In this document: positions 15,028 through 25,056 of the stretch, in pieces | How positions within the stretch are numbered: the first letter of the stretch is position 1 | Layout of the letters: each line of letters begins with the position of its first letter | NCBI GenBank assembly: GCA_002361935.1 | Contig: DESD01000021.1 | Span: 1 to 64,000, forward strand | Length of the DNA: 64,000 nt | Direction of reading: 5' to 3' | From: Ruminococcaceae bacterium UBA3323 | GTDB taxonomy: Bacteria > Bacillota > Clostridia > Oscillospirales > Acutalibacteraceae | Program-made: the position numbers and the translations under genes | Notes under the pieces: model-generated | What the model saw: the letters and a program-made list of their open reading frames with translations, nothing else | What the model was told of the DNA's origin: nothing | Databases searched by the model: none

Positions 15028-15855
15028 TTAATTTTCCTCCGTTTTAGCCTTTTCGGCAATTATTATTTTTGCTTTATTCCAAAGAACATCAAGCTGTTCT
15101 ATTGTAGCCGTTTTCATATCAATATTCTTCTCTTCTGCAAGCTTTTCAACTATTAAATAACGATTTACAAATTTATCGGTTGCACCCGTAAGCGCCTCTT
15201 CCGAATCAACACCTATAAACCTTGAAACATTTACACAGGAAAAAAGAATATCGCCGAATTCATCTTCTATATTTTCACTGTTATTCTCAGCCAAAGCACA
15301 CTTTAACTCATTAATCTCTTCGTATAATTTTTCAACAGCACCGGAAATATCATTCCAATCAAAACCGGCCTTTGCAGCCTTTTGCTGAATTTTCTGTGCT
15401 CTCATTAAAGCAGGAAATTCACGCGGCACCTTAAGCATTGCCTCGCTCTGCATTTTCATACCCTTTGTTTTAAGCTTAACGGCATCCCATCTGCTGAGGG
15501 CTTCCTTTTCATCCGTTGCAGACACATCGCCGAAAACATGAGGATGGCGAATAATCAGCTTCTGGCAGATATCATTTGCTACATCGTTGAAATTAAAGGT
15601 GCCTTTTTCGCTTTCCATCTGAGAATGGAGCGCTACCTGAAGAAGAATATCCCCAAGCTCTTCACGAAGCCCGGCAGTATCATTTTTATTGATAGCCTCT
15701 ATAACCTCATAGGTTTCTTCAATAAAATTCTTCCTAATAGATTCATGGGTTTGTTTTATATCCCACGGGCAACCTCCGGGTGCTCTTAACACTGCAACCA
15801 ACTTAATTAAATCATCCATGTTATAAACATCTTTAAATTCAAATTCAGCCGCCAC
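15028..15855 (-). CDS. mazG: Nucleoside triphosphate pyrophosphohydrolase MazG
   Basis: A 275-residue all-alpha NTP pyrophosphatase with two MazG modules, at about 15-120 and 150-255. The first shows LRAPGGCPWDIKQTHESI and EELGDILLQVALHSQM, the second EINELKCALAENNSENIEDEFGD, with the EExxE/D metal sites. It hydrolyses NTPs to NMP and PPi. I keep the GTG start at 15855 because GAGGTG lies 6 bases upstream; an ATG at 15819 lacks one. Corresponds to yabN, without its N-terminal methylase domain. Confidence 0.92.
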   Translation of the reverse strand: MAAEFEFKDVYNMDDLIKLVAVLRAPGGCPWDIKQTHESIRKNFIEETYEVIEAINKNDTAGLREELGDILLQVALHSQMESEKGTFNFNDVANDICQKLIIRHPHVFGDVSATDEKEALSRWDAVKLKTKGMKMQSEAMLKVPREFPALMRAQKIQQKAAKAGFDWNDISGAVEKLYEEINELKCALAENNSENIEDEFGDILFSCVNVSRFIGVDSEEALTGATDKFVNRYLIVEKLAEEKNIDMKTATIEQLDVLWNKAKIIIAEKAKTEEN

Positions 15856-15890
15856 AGGAACACCTCGTTTCGATTAACTTGTTCCTATAA

Positions 15891-15919
15891 ATAATACTAT
15901 ATAAGGGATATTTTTTCAA
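15891..15919 (-). promoter_or_regulatory. mazG-hup-rqcP promoter
   Basis: Minus strand TTGAAA (15914-15919), 17 bases, TATTAT (15891-15896), just downstream of the spoVB stop. This would give the mazG-hup-rqcP group expression independent of spoVB. Confidence 0.65.
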
Positions 15920-15923
15920 GTAT

Positions 15924-17612
15924 TTAAGCCATTTTTTTACCGGATTGCATAAATTTGATTTCAGAAAAAGTCACAAGTTTTGACAAAACACAACATAATG
16001 TAAAGAAAATCAAATAAACTGTGCTTAAAACAACAAAATTAAGCAATGCCCCATTATCGCCGAATACGCTTCCGAGCACGGCATTTGCGGCAAAAAATGA
16101 AATCGCAGAGCAAATTAACGGCTTAATAAAAATATCCGTGAATTTAAACTTAACCTCAGAATACTTTTTAAATATCCGATAGTTTGCAAGAAGAATAACA
16201 AGATAGCCTGCGGCACCCGAAACAACCGTTCCGTAAATATTATATCTGTAATCGGAAACAACAAGATAATTAATTCCAACCCTTACAATTGCGGAAAGGA
16301 TAAAAGACGGAATACTTTTTTTGGCGCATCCTATTGCCTGCACGGCAAAAACTGAAATGCCGGAAAGACAATAAAAAATCATCGTAAAACCAAAGAAATA
16401 AACAAGTCTGCTGCAGCCGATAACAATATCGGGATTATTGGCGCCGTAAAGCACATTCAGCATAAACGGGGAAATAAGAGAAAGATAAAATCCTCCGCCG
16501 AAGGCAAGAATGGACGTATATTTAAAAATACTGTTTGAAAGCAGCGACAGCCTCTCTCTGTTATGAGATTCAAAGGCAGCAGATATCGCAGGAACAGCCG
16601 CAACACCAAGCGCCATTGTCAGGCCCGGAAGAAGATTTTTAAAATCCTGAGCAGAAGAGAAAAGCCCGTATATATATGTAACTATGTCCTCATCAGGTGT
16701 TGATGTTATCTGAAGGCAGCTTTGATACGCTTCTTTCAGCCTATCCAAATTACACCGGGAAAGGCAATACTGAACAGACGAATTATCAAGAAATGTAGAA
16801 ACGCTTTGAATAATCGTTGAAATAATTATGGGAGCGGAAAAGGAAAGGATTTCTTTGAAACTTTCCGAGGTTTTATATTTTTTATTCGGAATACGTGAAT
16901 TATATTTAACGGAATTATAAACAGAAACATATATCAGACTGAAAAAAGAGCCAAAGGTTGCCCCACCCATCGCCGCAGCAGCCGTAAACGGATAAATAGC
17001 CGACAATGCTGCTTCCTCATTTTCACAAATCACTCCGAAAACTGCACCGCTGTCCACATACATCTGATAAAGATAAGACATGGAATACCTTGCAAACAGC
17101 AATCCGAAAACCAACTTGAATACAGCTTCAATTATCTGGCTTACAGAGGTTGGAACCATATTCATAAAGCCTTCTGCAAAGGATCGCTTTGAAGCTTCCA
17201 TAGAACAGAATAGCACAGAGGGCGCAAGCATATAAATCGTATAAATACTTTTCGGAGAGGATGAAATCAATTCTGCATACGGCTTTGCAAAAAGACCAAG
17301 AAAAGCAAATCCAATCAGGCCAGCAATAAAAAACAGAATACCGGAGGCTTTTTTCAAAGAATATATTTTTGCATGATCACGTTTTTCGTTATACTTACTC
17401 ACAAGATGTGCCACAGCAATGGGAAAAGCCCCCATAATCAGCGCATGAACGGGCATATAAAGATTATATGCGATATTGAAATATCCCCTGCCTGTTGCTC
17501 CGATATAAGCAGTTAAAGGAATTTTATAAACTGCACTGATTGCTTTAACAAGAATGGAAGAAAAGAGCAGCAGCATTGCAGAATTGATATATTTTTGCTT
17601 TGTATTATTCAA
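15924..17612 (-). CDS. spoVB: SpoVB-like lipid flippase (MOP superfamily)
   Basis: A 562-residue polytopic membrane protein with about 14 helices, matching SpoVB/MurJ-like flippases of the MOP superfamily. The start region NNTKQKYINSAMLLLFSSILVKAISAVYKIPLTAYIG is typical of SpoVB. I start at the TTG at 17612 because GGTGA lies 5 bases upstream and the longer frame to 17639 runs back into the terminator of the preceding gene. Expected role: flipping lipid-linked peptidoglycan precursors for spore cortex. Position before mazG matches yabM (spoVB-related) in B. subtilis. Confidence 0.88.
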   Translation of the reverse strand: MNNTKQKYINSAMLLLFSSILVKAISAVYKIPLTAYIGATGRGYFNIAYNLYMPVHALIMGAFPIAVAHLVSKYNEKRDHAKIYSLKKASGILFFIAGLIGFAFLGLFAKPYAELISSSPKSIYTIYMLAPSVLFCSMEASKRSFAEGFMNMVPTSVSQIIEAVFKLVFGLLFARYSMSYLYQMYVDSGAVFGVICENEEAALSAIYPFTAAAAMGGATFGSFFSLIYVSVYNSVKYNSRIPNKKYKTSESFKEILSFSAPIIISTIIQSVSTFLDNSSVQYCLSRCNLDRLKEAYQSCLQITSTPDEDIVTYIYGLFSSAQDFKNLLPGLTMALGVAAVPAISAAFESHNRERLSLLSNSIFKYTSILAFGGGFYLSLISPFMLNVLYGANNPDIVIGCSRLVYFFGFTMIFYCLSGISVFAVQAIGCAKKSIPSFILSAIVRVGINYLVVSDYRYNIYGTVVSGAAGYLVILLANYRIFKKYSEVKFKFTDIFIKPLICSAISFFAANAVLGSVFGDNGALLNFVVLSTVYLIFFTLCCVLSKLVTFSEIKFMQSGKKMA

Positions 17613-17622
17613 AAAATCACCA

Positions 17623-17656
17623 CAAAAAAGGCAGTGCAAATAAATTTTGCACTGCC
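17623..17656 (-). terminator. Terminator of the coiled-coil gene
   Basis: Perfect 11-bp stem GGCAGTGCAAA/TTTGCACTGCC (17630-17640 and 17646-17656), loop of 5, then six Ts on the minus strand. Confidence 0.9.
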
Positions 17657-17692
17657 TGAAATCTTCTTTAAAATCCTTATTATATATTGCAA

Positions 17693-18202
17693 TTATTCTT
17701 CGTCGGAAACAACATCCTCTGCTTCAACCTCAACAGCGTTAAAAGCATCGGCAGATGATGGCCTTGAGGATTGGGAAACTTTATTATTTATAGCGTTTCT
17801 TGCATTTTCAACCTGCTTTTTAATCACCTCTTTAGCTTCCTGAGAGGCAATAATAACCTCCCTTTTCAGATCCTCTGCCTCACGCTTTAAATCTGTATTA
17901 TCATTAACCTCTTCAAGCTGAGCCTTAAGTTCGGCAAGCTTTTCACGGTAAGTAATAATCTGTGCCGTAAGCATATCCAGCTCATTTTCATCAATCTCAT
18001 TGCCTGCAAAAGCTTCAAACTGAATTTTGCCGTATTTTTCATAAAGCTTTGACAACTTAGCCTTCGCATCCAGATAATCTAATCTTTTGCGCGACATATC
18101 AAATGCCTGAACGCCTTTTTTGTTAAGGCTTTCAGCAACTGTTTTTGTTTTTGAAAACAATTCGTCAAAATTAGAAATTTTAATATTATCAAATTTTCCC
18201 AT
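17693..18202 (-). CDS. Coiled-coil protein of unknown function
   Basis: A 169-residue soluble protein I do not recognise by name. After MGKFDNIKISNFDELFSK comes a long helical region: a first helix with RKRLDYLDAKAKLSKLYEKYGKIQFEAF and a heptad-rich coiled coil (about 80-135, REKLAELKAQLEEV, REAEDLKREV). The C-terminus is acidic and disordered (SSRPSSADAF to EDVVSDEE). No signal peptide or membrane segment at the chosen start (18202, with AAAGGG upstream). It is monocistronic, with its own promoter and terminator. Confidence 0.8.
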   Translation of the reverse strand: MGKFDNIKISNFDELFSKTKTVAESLNKKGVQAFDMSRKRLDYLDAKAKLSKLYEKYGKIQFEAFAGNEIDENELDMLTAQIITYREKLAELKAQLEEVNDNTDLKREAEDLKREVIIASQEAKEVIKKQVENARNAINNKVSQSSRPSSADAFNAVEVEAEDVVSDEE

Positions 18203-18255
18203 AACTAAAACCCTTTCAAAATAAATCAAAAATAAAATCCCTATCAACAAGATTG

Positions 18256-18284
18256 ATTATATTACCAATTGAACATCATTTCAA
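18256..18284 (-). promoter_or_regulatory. Promoter of the coiled-coil gene
   Basis: Minus strand TTGAAA (18279-18284), exactly 17 bases, TATAAT (18256-18261), about 53 bases before the ATG at 18202. Confidence 0.75.
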
Positions 18285-18330
18285 TACAAATTGTATTATT
18301 TTATATTATATTAATAATTAAAAGCTCCGC

Positions 18331-19782
18331 TTATAAATTATATTCAGCATAAAAACGGGTTATACTTTGCTTACGTTTTAGAATTTCATCAAAACGGTCT
18401 ATATATTCATAAGGATATTTATAGTTATATACCCGTTCTATTTTTCCGGATTTCGGATCCTTAAGCTTAATAACCGCACCTGCCCCTACGGCAAGAACCG
18501 TATGTGTTTCATCCATCATAAAAACATTATAAAGGCAATCATATCCGTTTTTGCACCAGCCGACATTTTCAAGATTGCCAAGTGATTTACCCTGACGATA
18601 CATATAATACGGATGATAATTATGCTTTGTTAATTGTTTACTGCTGAAATCAACCATGGAAGCAACTATTTTTTTTGGAGAGCTGTCAAACGCAGACTCT
18701 CTTGTTGCCATATACGCACCGCTTTTAAGAGAAAGCGTATGAACTGTTATGGATTCTGCGTTAAGTGAAATACCTTTACACAAACTTTTTTCAAAGGATT
18801 CCAGCGTATCGCCCGGAAGACCTGCAATAAAATCCATATTTATATTGTCAAATCCGCAATTTCTGGCAAGCTCAAAGGCTGAAACCGTCTGAGAAGAAGT
18901 ATGCTGCCTGCCGATTGTTTTTAAAACCGCATCATTAAAGCTTTGCGGATTAATACTAATTCTTGATACACCTGCAGATTTTAAAGTCAGCAGTTTATCC
19001 TTGGTTACCGTATCGGGTCTGCCTGCCTCAACCGTATATTCACGCACTGTGCTTAAATCAAAATTCTTTTCGATTGCTTCAAAAAGCCTTGCAAGATTTT
19101 TTGCCGAAAGCGTTGTGGGTGTACCTCCGCCGAAATAAACGGTTTCAAGCCTCAAACCCAACAACCTTGCATAAACGGCTGTTTCCTCTATCTCCCGAAT
19201 AAGCAGATCAACATAGGGATCAATAAGCTTAACCGTATTTTCAATCGCATGGGAAACAAAAGAGCAATATGAGCATCTGGTAGGACAAAAGGGAATTGAT
19301 ATGTAAAGGGAAAAGCTTTTACAGTCTGACAATGCGATAATTTTGTTTTCACTGTGCATAACAGACACGGCAAGTTCTGTTTTCTCATGGTTTACAAGAT
19401 ATTTTTCTCTGAAAACACGCTTTGCTTCCTCTTCCGACAAACTGTCCGTCAATGCATGCATTCTTCTTGCGGGTCTGACGCCATACAGCAAACCCCATGG
19501 ATACCTGATTTCAAGAATTTCGGAAAGAACATGATATAAAAGTACGGAAAGTGCATTTTGCATATCCGTTTCACAATCAGCAGAAACACTTTCTTTTTTG
19601 TGCTTATCATAAACAGTTGCATCAACAGATAAAACATAATCCCGAATTTCCGTTATTACTGTAACAGGGTCTGTTTCATCACAGGAATTTTCAAATATTC
19701 TGATTTTTTCATAAGGGAAAAATATTGTGCTTATATTTTCCATATCATAGCGATACGGGTGATTTTTAACAAGTATTATCAT
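18331..19782 (-). CDS. hemZ: HemZ-type coproporphyrinogen dehydrogenase-like radical SAM protein
   Basis: A 483-residue radical SAM enzyme of the HemN/HemZ family. A distinct N-terminal region of about 160 residues precedes the cluster motif IPFCPTRCSYCSFVSH (CxxxCxxC) and the FGGGTPTTL and VEAGRPDTV motifs that follow. B. subtilis HemZ was named as an oxygen-independent coproporphyrinogen III oxidase, but many Clostridia with this gene lack a full heme pathway, so the true role is open. It ends the recJ-relA-dtd-MBL-hemZ chain, 3 bases after the MBL gene. Confidence 0.88.
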   Translation of the reverse strand: MIILVKNHPYRYDMENISTIFFPYEKIRIFENSCDETDPVTVITEIRDYVLSVDATVYDKHKKESVSADCETDMQNALSVLLYHVLSEILEIRYPWGLLYGVRPARRMHALTDSLSEEEAKRVFREKYLVNHEKTELAVSVMHSENKIIALSDCKSFSLYISIPFCPTRCSYCSFVSHAIENTVKLIDPYVDLLIREIEETAVYARLLGLRLETVYFGGGTPTTLSAKNLARLFEAIEKNFDLSTVREYTVEAGRPDTVTKDKLLTLKSAGVSRISINPQSFNDAVLKTIGRQHTSSQTVSAFELARNCGFDNINMDFIAGLPGDTLESFEKSLCKGISLNAESITVHTLSLKSGAYMATRESAFDSSPKKIVASMVDFSSKQLTKHNYHPYYMYRQGKSLGNLENVGWCKNGYDCLYNVFMMDETHTVLAVGAGAVIKLKDPKSGKIERVYNYKYPYEYIDRFDEILKRKQSITRFYAEYNL

Positions 19783-19785
19783 AAT

Positions 19786-20400
19786 TCAATTCATATAAGG
19801 ATTGTTTTTCTTTTCAAAATCGAGCGTTGAAAATGCTTCGTGACCCGGATAAAGTGTATAGTTTTTATCAAGAGCCGCAAGACGGTGAAGACTGTCCTTT
19901 ATCTCTATGAACGAGCCTCCCGGAAAATCCGTTCTTCCGCAGGAACAGCAGAACAGCGTATCTCCGGTAAAAATAACATCATCGGCAATATAGCAAATGC
20001 CGCCTTTTGTATGCCCGGGCGTTGCCATAACCCGAATCTTGGTATTTCCAAGCGTAAGCATATCACCATCCGAAACAAGAATATCTGCACTTGCATCATG
20101 ATGAATACCGCTGCAGAACGCAGCAAGACTAAGCTTTGAAGAAGTCAGCATGCCGGCATCCGCCTGACTGATAACAACTTTTGCACGAAATCTTTCCTTA
20201 ATTTCCTGAACACCGCCGATATGATCATAATGTCCATGCGTTAAAAGTATATATTCCAAATCTGCACTTTCTAAAAAAGAAAGCATTTTTTCCGAAGCAT
20301 CCGTACAGTCAACAAGAGCGGATTTGCCGCTTTCTTTATCCGTTAAAAGATAACAATTATTTTCAAGTTCGCCAAGGCAAACAGACTTTACATCAATCAT
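19786..20400 (-). CDS. Metallo-beta-lactamase-fold hydrolase (glyoxalase II-like)
   Basis: A 204-residue MBL-fold protein with the binuclear metal motif [10 protein letters not shown] (HxHxDH) at about 54-63, a second histidine in TPGHTKGGI (about 130-138) and the aspartate in FTGDTLF (about 146-152). The size and motifs fit the YqgX/glyoxalase II-like group of small thioesterase-like hydrolases. It overlaps dtd by 4 bases and is followed by hemZ, a conserved order in Clostridia. Confidence 0.9.
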   Translation of the reverse strand: MIDVKSVCLGELENNCYLLTDKESGKSALVDCTDASEKMLSFLESADLEYILLTHGHYDHIGGVQEIKERFRAKVVISQADAGMLTSSKLSLAAFCSGIHHDASADILVSDGDMLTLGNTKIRVMATPGHTKGGICYIADDVIFTGDTLFCCSCGRTDFPGGSFIEIKDSLHRLAALDKNYTLYPGHEAFSTLDFEKKNNPYMN

Positions 20401-20849
20401 TTCAATTCCTCACTGTCAAGAATAATGGTTACAGGACCGTCATTGATCAGTTCAACCTTCATATCCGCACCGAAGCAGCCTGTTTCAACCTTGGATACAC
20501 CTGCTTTTACAAGCTCCTGAACAAAGTATTCATAAAGCATATTGGCCTCATCAGGCGCAGCAGAACGAATAAAGCTTGGCCGCCTTCCGTGCGAGCAATC
20601 TGCACAAAGCGTAAACTGAGAAACAACAAGCATTTCTCCGTTCACATCAAGGCAGGAAAGATTCATTTTTCCGTTTTCATCCTCAAAAATACGCAGATAC
20701 GGGATTTTTTTAATCAGCTTATCGGCATCTGCCTTTGTATCTCCCTGCATAACACCAAGAAGAATCATAAAACCTTTTCCGATTTCGCCGATAACTTTTC
20801 CGTCTGTTTTAACATTTGAATGAATAACCCGCTGAATTACCGCTTTCAT
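20397..20849 (-). CDS. dtd: D-aminoacyl-tRNA deacylase
   Basis: A 150-residue DTD that frees tRNA from D-amino acids and mischarged glycine. Both active-site signatures are present: SQFTLCAD near 78-85 and the cross-subunit Gly-cisPro motif in [11 protein letters not shown] near 136-146. N-terminus [18 protein letters not shown] is standard. The next gene, relA, ends directly before its start (20850), and it overlaps the MBL gene at its own 3' end. Confidence 0.96.
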   Translation of the reverse strand: MKAVIQRVIHSNVKTDGKVIGEIGKGFMILLGVMQGDTKADADKLIKKIPYLRIFEDENGKMNLSCLDVNGEMLVVSQFTLCADCSHGRRPSFIRSAAPDEANMLYEYFVQELVKAGVSKVETGCFGADMKVELINDGPVTIILDSEELK

Positions 20850-23039
20850 TTATAAACCACTTCTTTCAATATGATAAACACCATCAATCTTTTTAATAAT
20901 TCTGACAATATTCTCAAGATGCTCCTTGCTGTTTACTGCAACGGTTAAGGTTGTTAAGCAATTTCCGTCATTTATGGGACGGGCATTGATGGAATGAATT
21001 TTAACATGCATATTCATCAATGTGCTTGTAATATCAAGAACAACACCGTCTCTGTCTATTGCATAAACATCAAGGGTAGACTTTGTTTCTATTCTGACAT
21101 TCTCATCCCAGTGGGCTTTTATCCAGCGCTCGGGCTCAGGACAGTTTTCTATATCCTGCGGAACATTAACACAGTTTCGTTTATGAATGGAAAGTCCGTG
21201 TCCTCTGGTAATAAATCCGATAATTTCCTCACCGGGAAGCGGGGAACAGCAGTTTGCCATTTTTATAAGGCAATTATCAATTCCTTCTACAATAATACCG
21301 CTTGAGGAAGATGTTTTTCTGGGCTTATCCACAACATTTGAAAAGGAGGGCTTTTCCGGCTCCTTTTCTTCTTTCCAGTTTCTGTTGTATTCATCTTTGA
21401 TGCCCGGCATAAGACGGCTTATTTGAATACCGCCATAGCCAACAGCAGCATAGAATTCATCCGTATCGCCGAAATGCTGTCGCTCGGCAATTCTTACAAT
21501 GAAGTCATCATATTTATCTCCGGAAAGGCGGATAAAGTTGCGGCGCAGTTCTTTTTCAACAATTACCTTGCCCTCTTCAATATTCTCATCACGTCTTTCC
21601 TTTTTAAACCATGTACGGATTTTATTTCTTGCTTCACCGGTACGTACAATGGAAAGCCAGTCCTTACTTGGTCCCTTATTCTGCTGATTAGAAGTCAGAA
21701 CCTCAATTCTTTCTCCGGTTTTAATCTTATAATCAAGAGGAACAATTCTTCCGTCCACTTTGGCACCAACCATTTTATTACCGACCGCAGAATGAATAGC
21801 ATAAGCAAAATCAATAACGGTTGAACCTGTGGGCAGACTTTTAATATCTCCCTTAGGCGTGAAAACATACACCTCTTCAACAGATAAATCACCCTTGATA
21901 TTTGCAACCAAATCTTCCGGAGTATCGGATTCCTCACCTGTTTCAAGCATACGATGAATCCATGAAAGACCGGCATCAAGGCTGTCTTTTCCGCCTTTTC
22001 CAAGCTTATATTTCCAATGGGCTGCTATACCGAACTCAGCAGTTCTGTGCATATCCCATGTTCTTATCTGAATTTCAAAGGGAACACCATTCGGTGAAAG
22101 CACGGTTGTATGGAGAGACTGATACATATTGGGTTTAGGAGTTGAAATATAATCCTTGAATCTGCCGGGAATCGGCTTAAACATATCATGAACAATACCA
22201 AGTGCATTATAGCAGTCTATCATAGAGTTCACGATGATTCTTACAGCATAGATATCATAAATTTCTTCAAAGGATTTTCCCTTTATATAAACCTTTCTGA
22301 ATATGCCATGAACGGATTTTACTCTTGATGTTATACTTGCATTTTCAATAACGGGCGTAATTCTGTCACTGATTTGTGTCTTAATATCGTTTAAAAATTT
22401 CTCGCCCTCCTCCTGCTTCATAGAAAGAGAATTTTCGATTTCCCTGTACGCAATAGGATCAAGATATCTGACTGCTGCATCCTCCAGTTCCTCTTTAATT
22501 GCACGGATACCGAGCCTATGTGCAATCGGCGCATAAATTTCCAGCGTTTCAAGACTTTTTTCACGCTGCTTATATTCAGGCATATGCTGAAGCGTTCGCA
22601 TATTATGAAGCCGGTCTGCAAGCTTAATGATAATAACACGGACATCCTTGTTCATTGCCATAAACATTTTACGGATATTTTCAGCCTGCACCTCTTCCCT
22701 TGTTGAAAGCGGAATCTGACCAAGCTTTGTAACGCCGTCCACAAGCAGCTCAACATCAGCACCGAAGCGGCTGCCGATATAGGAAAGCGTATATTCGGTA
22801 TCCTCAACAACATCATGAAGCAGTGCACCAATAATGCATTCGTTATCCATTCCAAGCCGGAAAAGAATTTCGGCAACAGCAACGGGATGCATAATATACG
22901 GCTCGCCCGAACGCCTTTTCTGTCCCGAATGTGCATGATTTGCCAGCTCATAGGCCTCTTTTATTTTTTCAATATTATATTGAGGATGCTTTTTTATTTC
23001 TTCAAAAAAGGCATCAAAGCCGTCGTTATACTCACACAA
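20850..23039 (-). CDS. relA: Bifunctional (p)ppGpp synthetase/hydrolase RelA/SpoT
   Basis: A 729-residue long RSH enzyme controlling the stringent response. The N-terminal HD hydrolase shows HSGQKRRSGEPYIMHP and HDVVEDTEYT (about 37-90). The synthetase carries RFKDYISTPKPNMYQSLHT (about 295-315). TGS is at about 388-450 (VFTPKGDIKSLPTGSTVIDFAYAIH), followed by the helical/zinc-finger-like segment with NCCSPLPGEEIIGF and a C-terminal ACT domain. All hydrolase and synthetase motifs look intact, so both activities are expected. It overlaps recJ by 8 bases. Confidence 0.97.
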   Translation of the reverse strand: MCEYNDGFDAFFEEIKKHPQYNIEKIKEAYELANHAHSGQKRRSGEPYIMHPVAVAEILFRLGMDNECIIGALLHDVVEDTEYTLSYIGSRFGADVELLVDGVTKLGQIPLSTREEVQAENIRKMFMAMNKDVRVIIIKLADRLHNMRTLQHMPEYKQREKSLETLEIYAPIAHRLGIRAIKEELEDAAVRYLDPIAYREIENSLSMKQEEGEKFLNDIKTQISDRITPVIENASITSRVKSVHGIFRKVYIKGKSFEEIYDIYAVRIIVNSMIDCYNALGIVHDMFKPIPGRFKDYISTPKPNMYQSLHTTVLSPNGVPFEIQIRTWDMHRTAEFGIAAHWKYKLGKGGKDSLDAGLSWIHRMLETGEESDTPEDLVANIKGDLSVEEVYVFTPKGDIKSLPTGSTVIDFAYAIHSAVGNKMVGAKVDGRIVPLDYKIKTGERIEVLTSNQQNKGPSKDWLSIVRTGEARNKIRTWFKKERRDENIEEGKVIVEKELRRNFIRLSGDKYDDFIVRIAERQHFGDTDEFYAAVGYGGIQISRLMPGIKDEYNRNWKEEKEPEKPSFSNVVDKPRKTSSSSGIIVEGIDNCLIKMANCCSPLPGEEIIGFITRGHGLSIHKRNCVNVPQDIENCPEPERWIKAHWDENVRIETKSTLDVYAIDRDGVVLDITSTLMNMHVKIHSINARPINDGNCLTTLTVAVNSKEHLENIVRIIKKIDGVYHIERSGL

Positions 23040-25056
23040 GGTTCAATCTTCCTTTCAGTTTTTTTATAACAGGTGTATTCATCAGATCCACCTTTGCGGC
23101 AACTTCGCAAACACGGATATCCTTTTCATCATATTCAATAAGTCCGCACTCCGAAAATGCCTTAAGCGCAAATTTTAATTTGCCGTATGTAACAGAATTC
23201 AAAGCAAAATAAAGCTCATCAAAACCAAAGCACCAATGCTTTTTCTGTCTTAAAAACTTATAAATAACCGAGCAATCTGCTCTGTCCGGAAAAACAGATT
23301 CGGAATTATTTTTATGAAGCGAAAAAAGCTCGTATTCTTCCTTTTCGGCAAAATATTTATCATCATCATTTCCGTGCCTTTTAATATCGGCAGCCTGCAA
23401 CGAAAGATATTCCCTGCCGTTATAAAGATTTTTTGAAGCCCTGACAACAGCATCTATATATTCTCCTGCCGCAAATGGAAATTCATCCGCAGTACATCTG
23501 AATTTAGAAATTTTAAAGATTTTGCCTTTCTTTTCACATTCAAGCCTGATATGTTTTCCGTTTCCCATAGGCGTTACGGAAAGCAGCCTTAAATTCATAA
23601 GAGCAAAAGCAGCATTTCGGTTTGCTTCGCCGAACGGCTCCAAAACAGAAAGTGAATCAACCAATTCTATATTAAGAAAAGCAGGAGAAATTTTGCAGTC
23701 AATATTTATGGACGGAACCGGCATAACCGGATAAGCTGAAACTGCATATTCATTTATACGGTTTCGGAATACATCAACATCCGCCGGGTTAAGCCCTAAA
23801 CCTGCCGCCTTTGGATGACCGCCGAAATGGCTTAACATATCCGCACAGGCTGAAATCGCCTCGTAAATATTAAAGCCCTCTATACTCCTTGCCGATCCGA
23901 CTGCCATCCCGTTTTCTTCAGTCAGAACAATAACGGGCTTGCCATATTCCTCAAGCACCTTTGCGGCAACAATTCCGACAACGCCCAAATGATAATTTTT
24001 TCCGCACACCACGATAACCCGGTTTTTGGCGATATCGGGATTTTCTGCTATTTTAAGCATAACATCTTCAAAAATATTCTGTTCAAGCTCCTGCCTGTGT
24101 GCATTATCAATATTTATCTGTTCTGCCTTAAAAGCTGCATCATCTTTATTTTCACAAAGCAGAAGCTCTGCGGCTCTTGCTGCATCATCCACTCTTCCCG
24201 TTGCATTAATTCTTGGGCAAAGTGTAAAGGCAACATCGGTTGCAGTCAGCTTTTTATCTGCCGCTCCTGCCGCTTTTTTCAGGGCTTCAATACCGATTCG
24301 TGAGCCGCTGTTGATAAGCCTGATTCCCGCTTTTACAAACGCCCTGTTTTCACCGATAAGCGGCATAACATCGGAAATTGTGCCAAGAGCAACCAAATCG
24401 GCAAACTGATAAAGCATATCCTCCGTATCCCCGTAAACAGCACAGGCAAGCTTAAAAGCTACGCCAACACCTGCAAAATCACGAAAAGCAATTTCATTTT
24501 CAGCTCTGTGGGGATTTACAACAGCTTCAGCCCTTGGAAGCGTATCTCCGATTTGATGATGGTCAGTTACAACAAGACGCATACCAAGAGAATAAATATA
24601 TTCAGCCTCTTCAATGGCGGAAATACCGTTATCAACCGTAACGATAAGCTTTGTGCCTCTTTCTCTGATTTTATCAATTGAGGCCCTGTTCATACCATAG
24701 CCCTCATTCAGACGTGAGGGAATATAATAATCAACATCAGCACCCATATCCTTCAGGAAGGTATAAAGAAGAACGGTTGAGGTTACACCATCACAGTCGT
24801 AATCGCCGAATATGGTTATTTTTTCTCCGTAATCCACAGCCTCTTCAATAGCAGAAACAGCCCTTTCCATATCGCAAAGCTGAAAAGGGTCTGAAAAATC
24901 GTAAGAGGAGGCTAAAAAGTCTGCCACATCGGCACTGCTCTCTATCCCCCTTGAAACAAGCATAAATGCTATAAACGGATCAATATTAAATTGTTCGCTT
25001 AAATCGGATGCCTTTTCTTTATCTGCATCTGCTATTATCCACTTTTTATATGCCAT
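23032..25056 (-). CDS. recJ: Single-stranded-DNA-specific exonuclease RecJ
   Basis: A 674-residue 5'-3' ssDNA exonuclease of the DHH family. Motifs are FGDYDCDGVTSTVLL (about 80-94), VDNGIS (about 140), DHHQIGDTLP (about 164) and the DHHA1 region with SHFGGHPKAAGL (about 405-416). An OB-like domain follows, then a C-terminal extension of about 110 residues (from FAEKEEYELFSL) resembling a winged-helix. It shares one base with hisE (TAATG), so the DNA repair and stringent response genes are directly downstream of the histidine operon. Confidence 0.96.
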   Translation of the reverse strand: MAYKKWIIADADKEKASDLSEQFNIDPFIAFMLVSRGIESSADVADFLASSYDFSDPFQLCDMERAVSAIEEAVDYGEKITIFGDYDCDGVTSTVLLYTFLKDMGADVDYYIPSRLNEGYGMNRASIDKIRERGTKLIVTVDNGISAIEEAEYIYSLGMRLVVTDHHQIGDTLPRAEAVVNPHRAENEIAFRDFAGVGVAFKLACAVYGDTEDMLYQFADLVALGTISDVMPLIGENRAFVKAGIRLINSGSRIGIEALKKAAGAADKKLTATDVAFTLCPRINATGRVDDAARAAELLLCENKDDAAFKAEQINIDNAHRQELEQNIFEDVMLKIAENPDIAKNRVIVVCGKNYHLGVVGIVAAKVLEEYGKPVIVLTEENGMAVGSARSIEGFNIYEAISACADMLSHFGGHPKAAGLGLNPADVDVFRNRINEYAVSAYPVMPVPSINIDCKISPAFLNIELVDSLSVLEPFGEANRNAAFALMNLRLLSVTPMGNGKHIRLECEKKGKIFKISKFRCTADEFPFAAGEYIDAVVRASKNLYNGREYLSLQAADIKRHGNDDDKYFAEKEEYELFSLHKNNSESVFPDRADCSVIYKFLRQKKHWCFGFDELYFALNSVTYGKLKFALKAFSECGLIEYDEKDIRVCEVAAKVDLMNTPVIKKLKGRLNLV

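Noticed and set aside
23989..24409. Plus-strand frames of about 100-130 codons inside recJ
   Set aside because: Antisense shadows of a fully conserved gene, with cysteine- and serine-rich random composition and no ribosome binding site. The same holds for similar frames over polC, relA and hisD.
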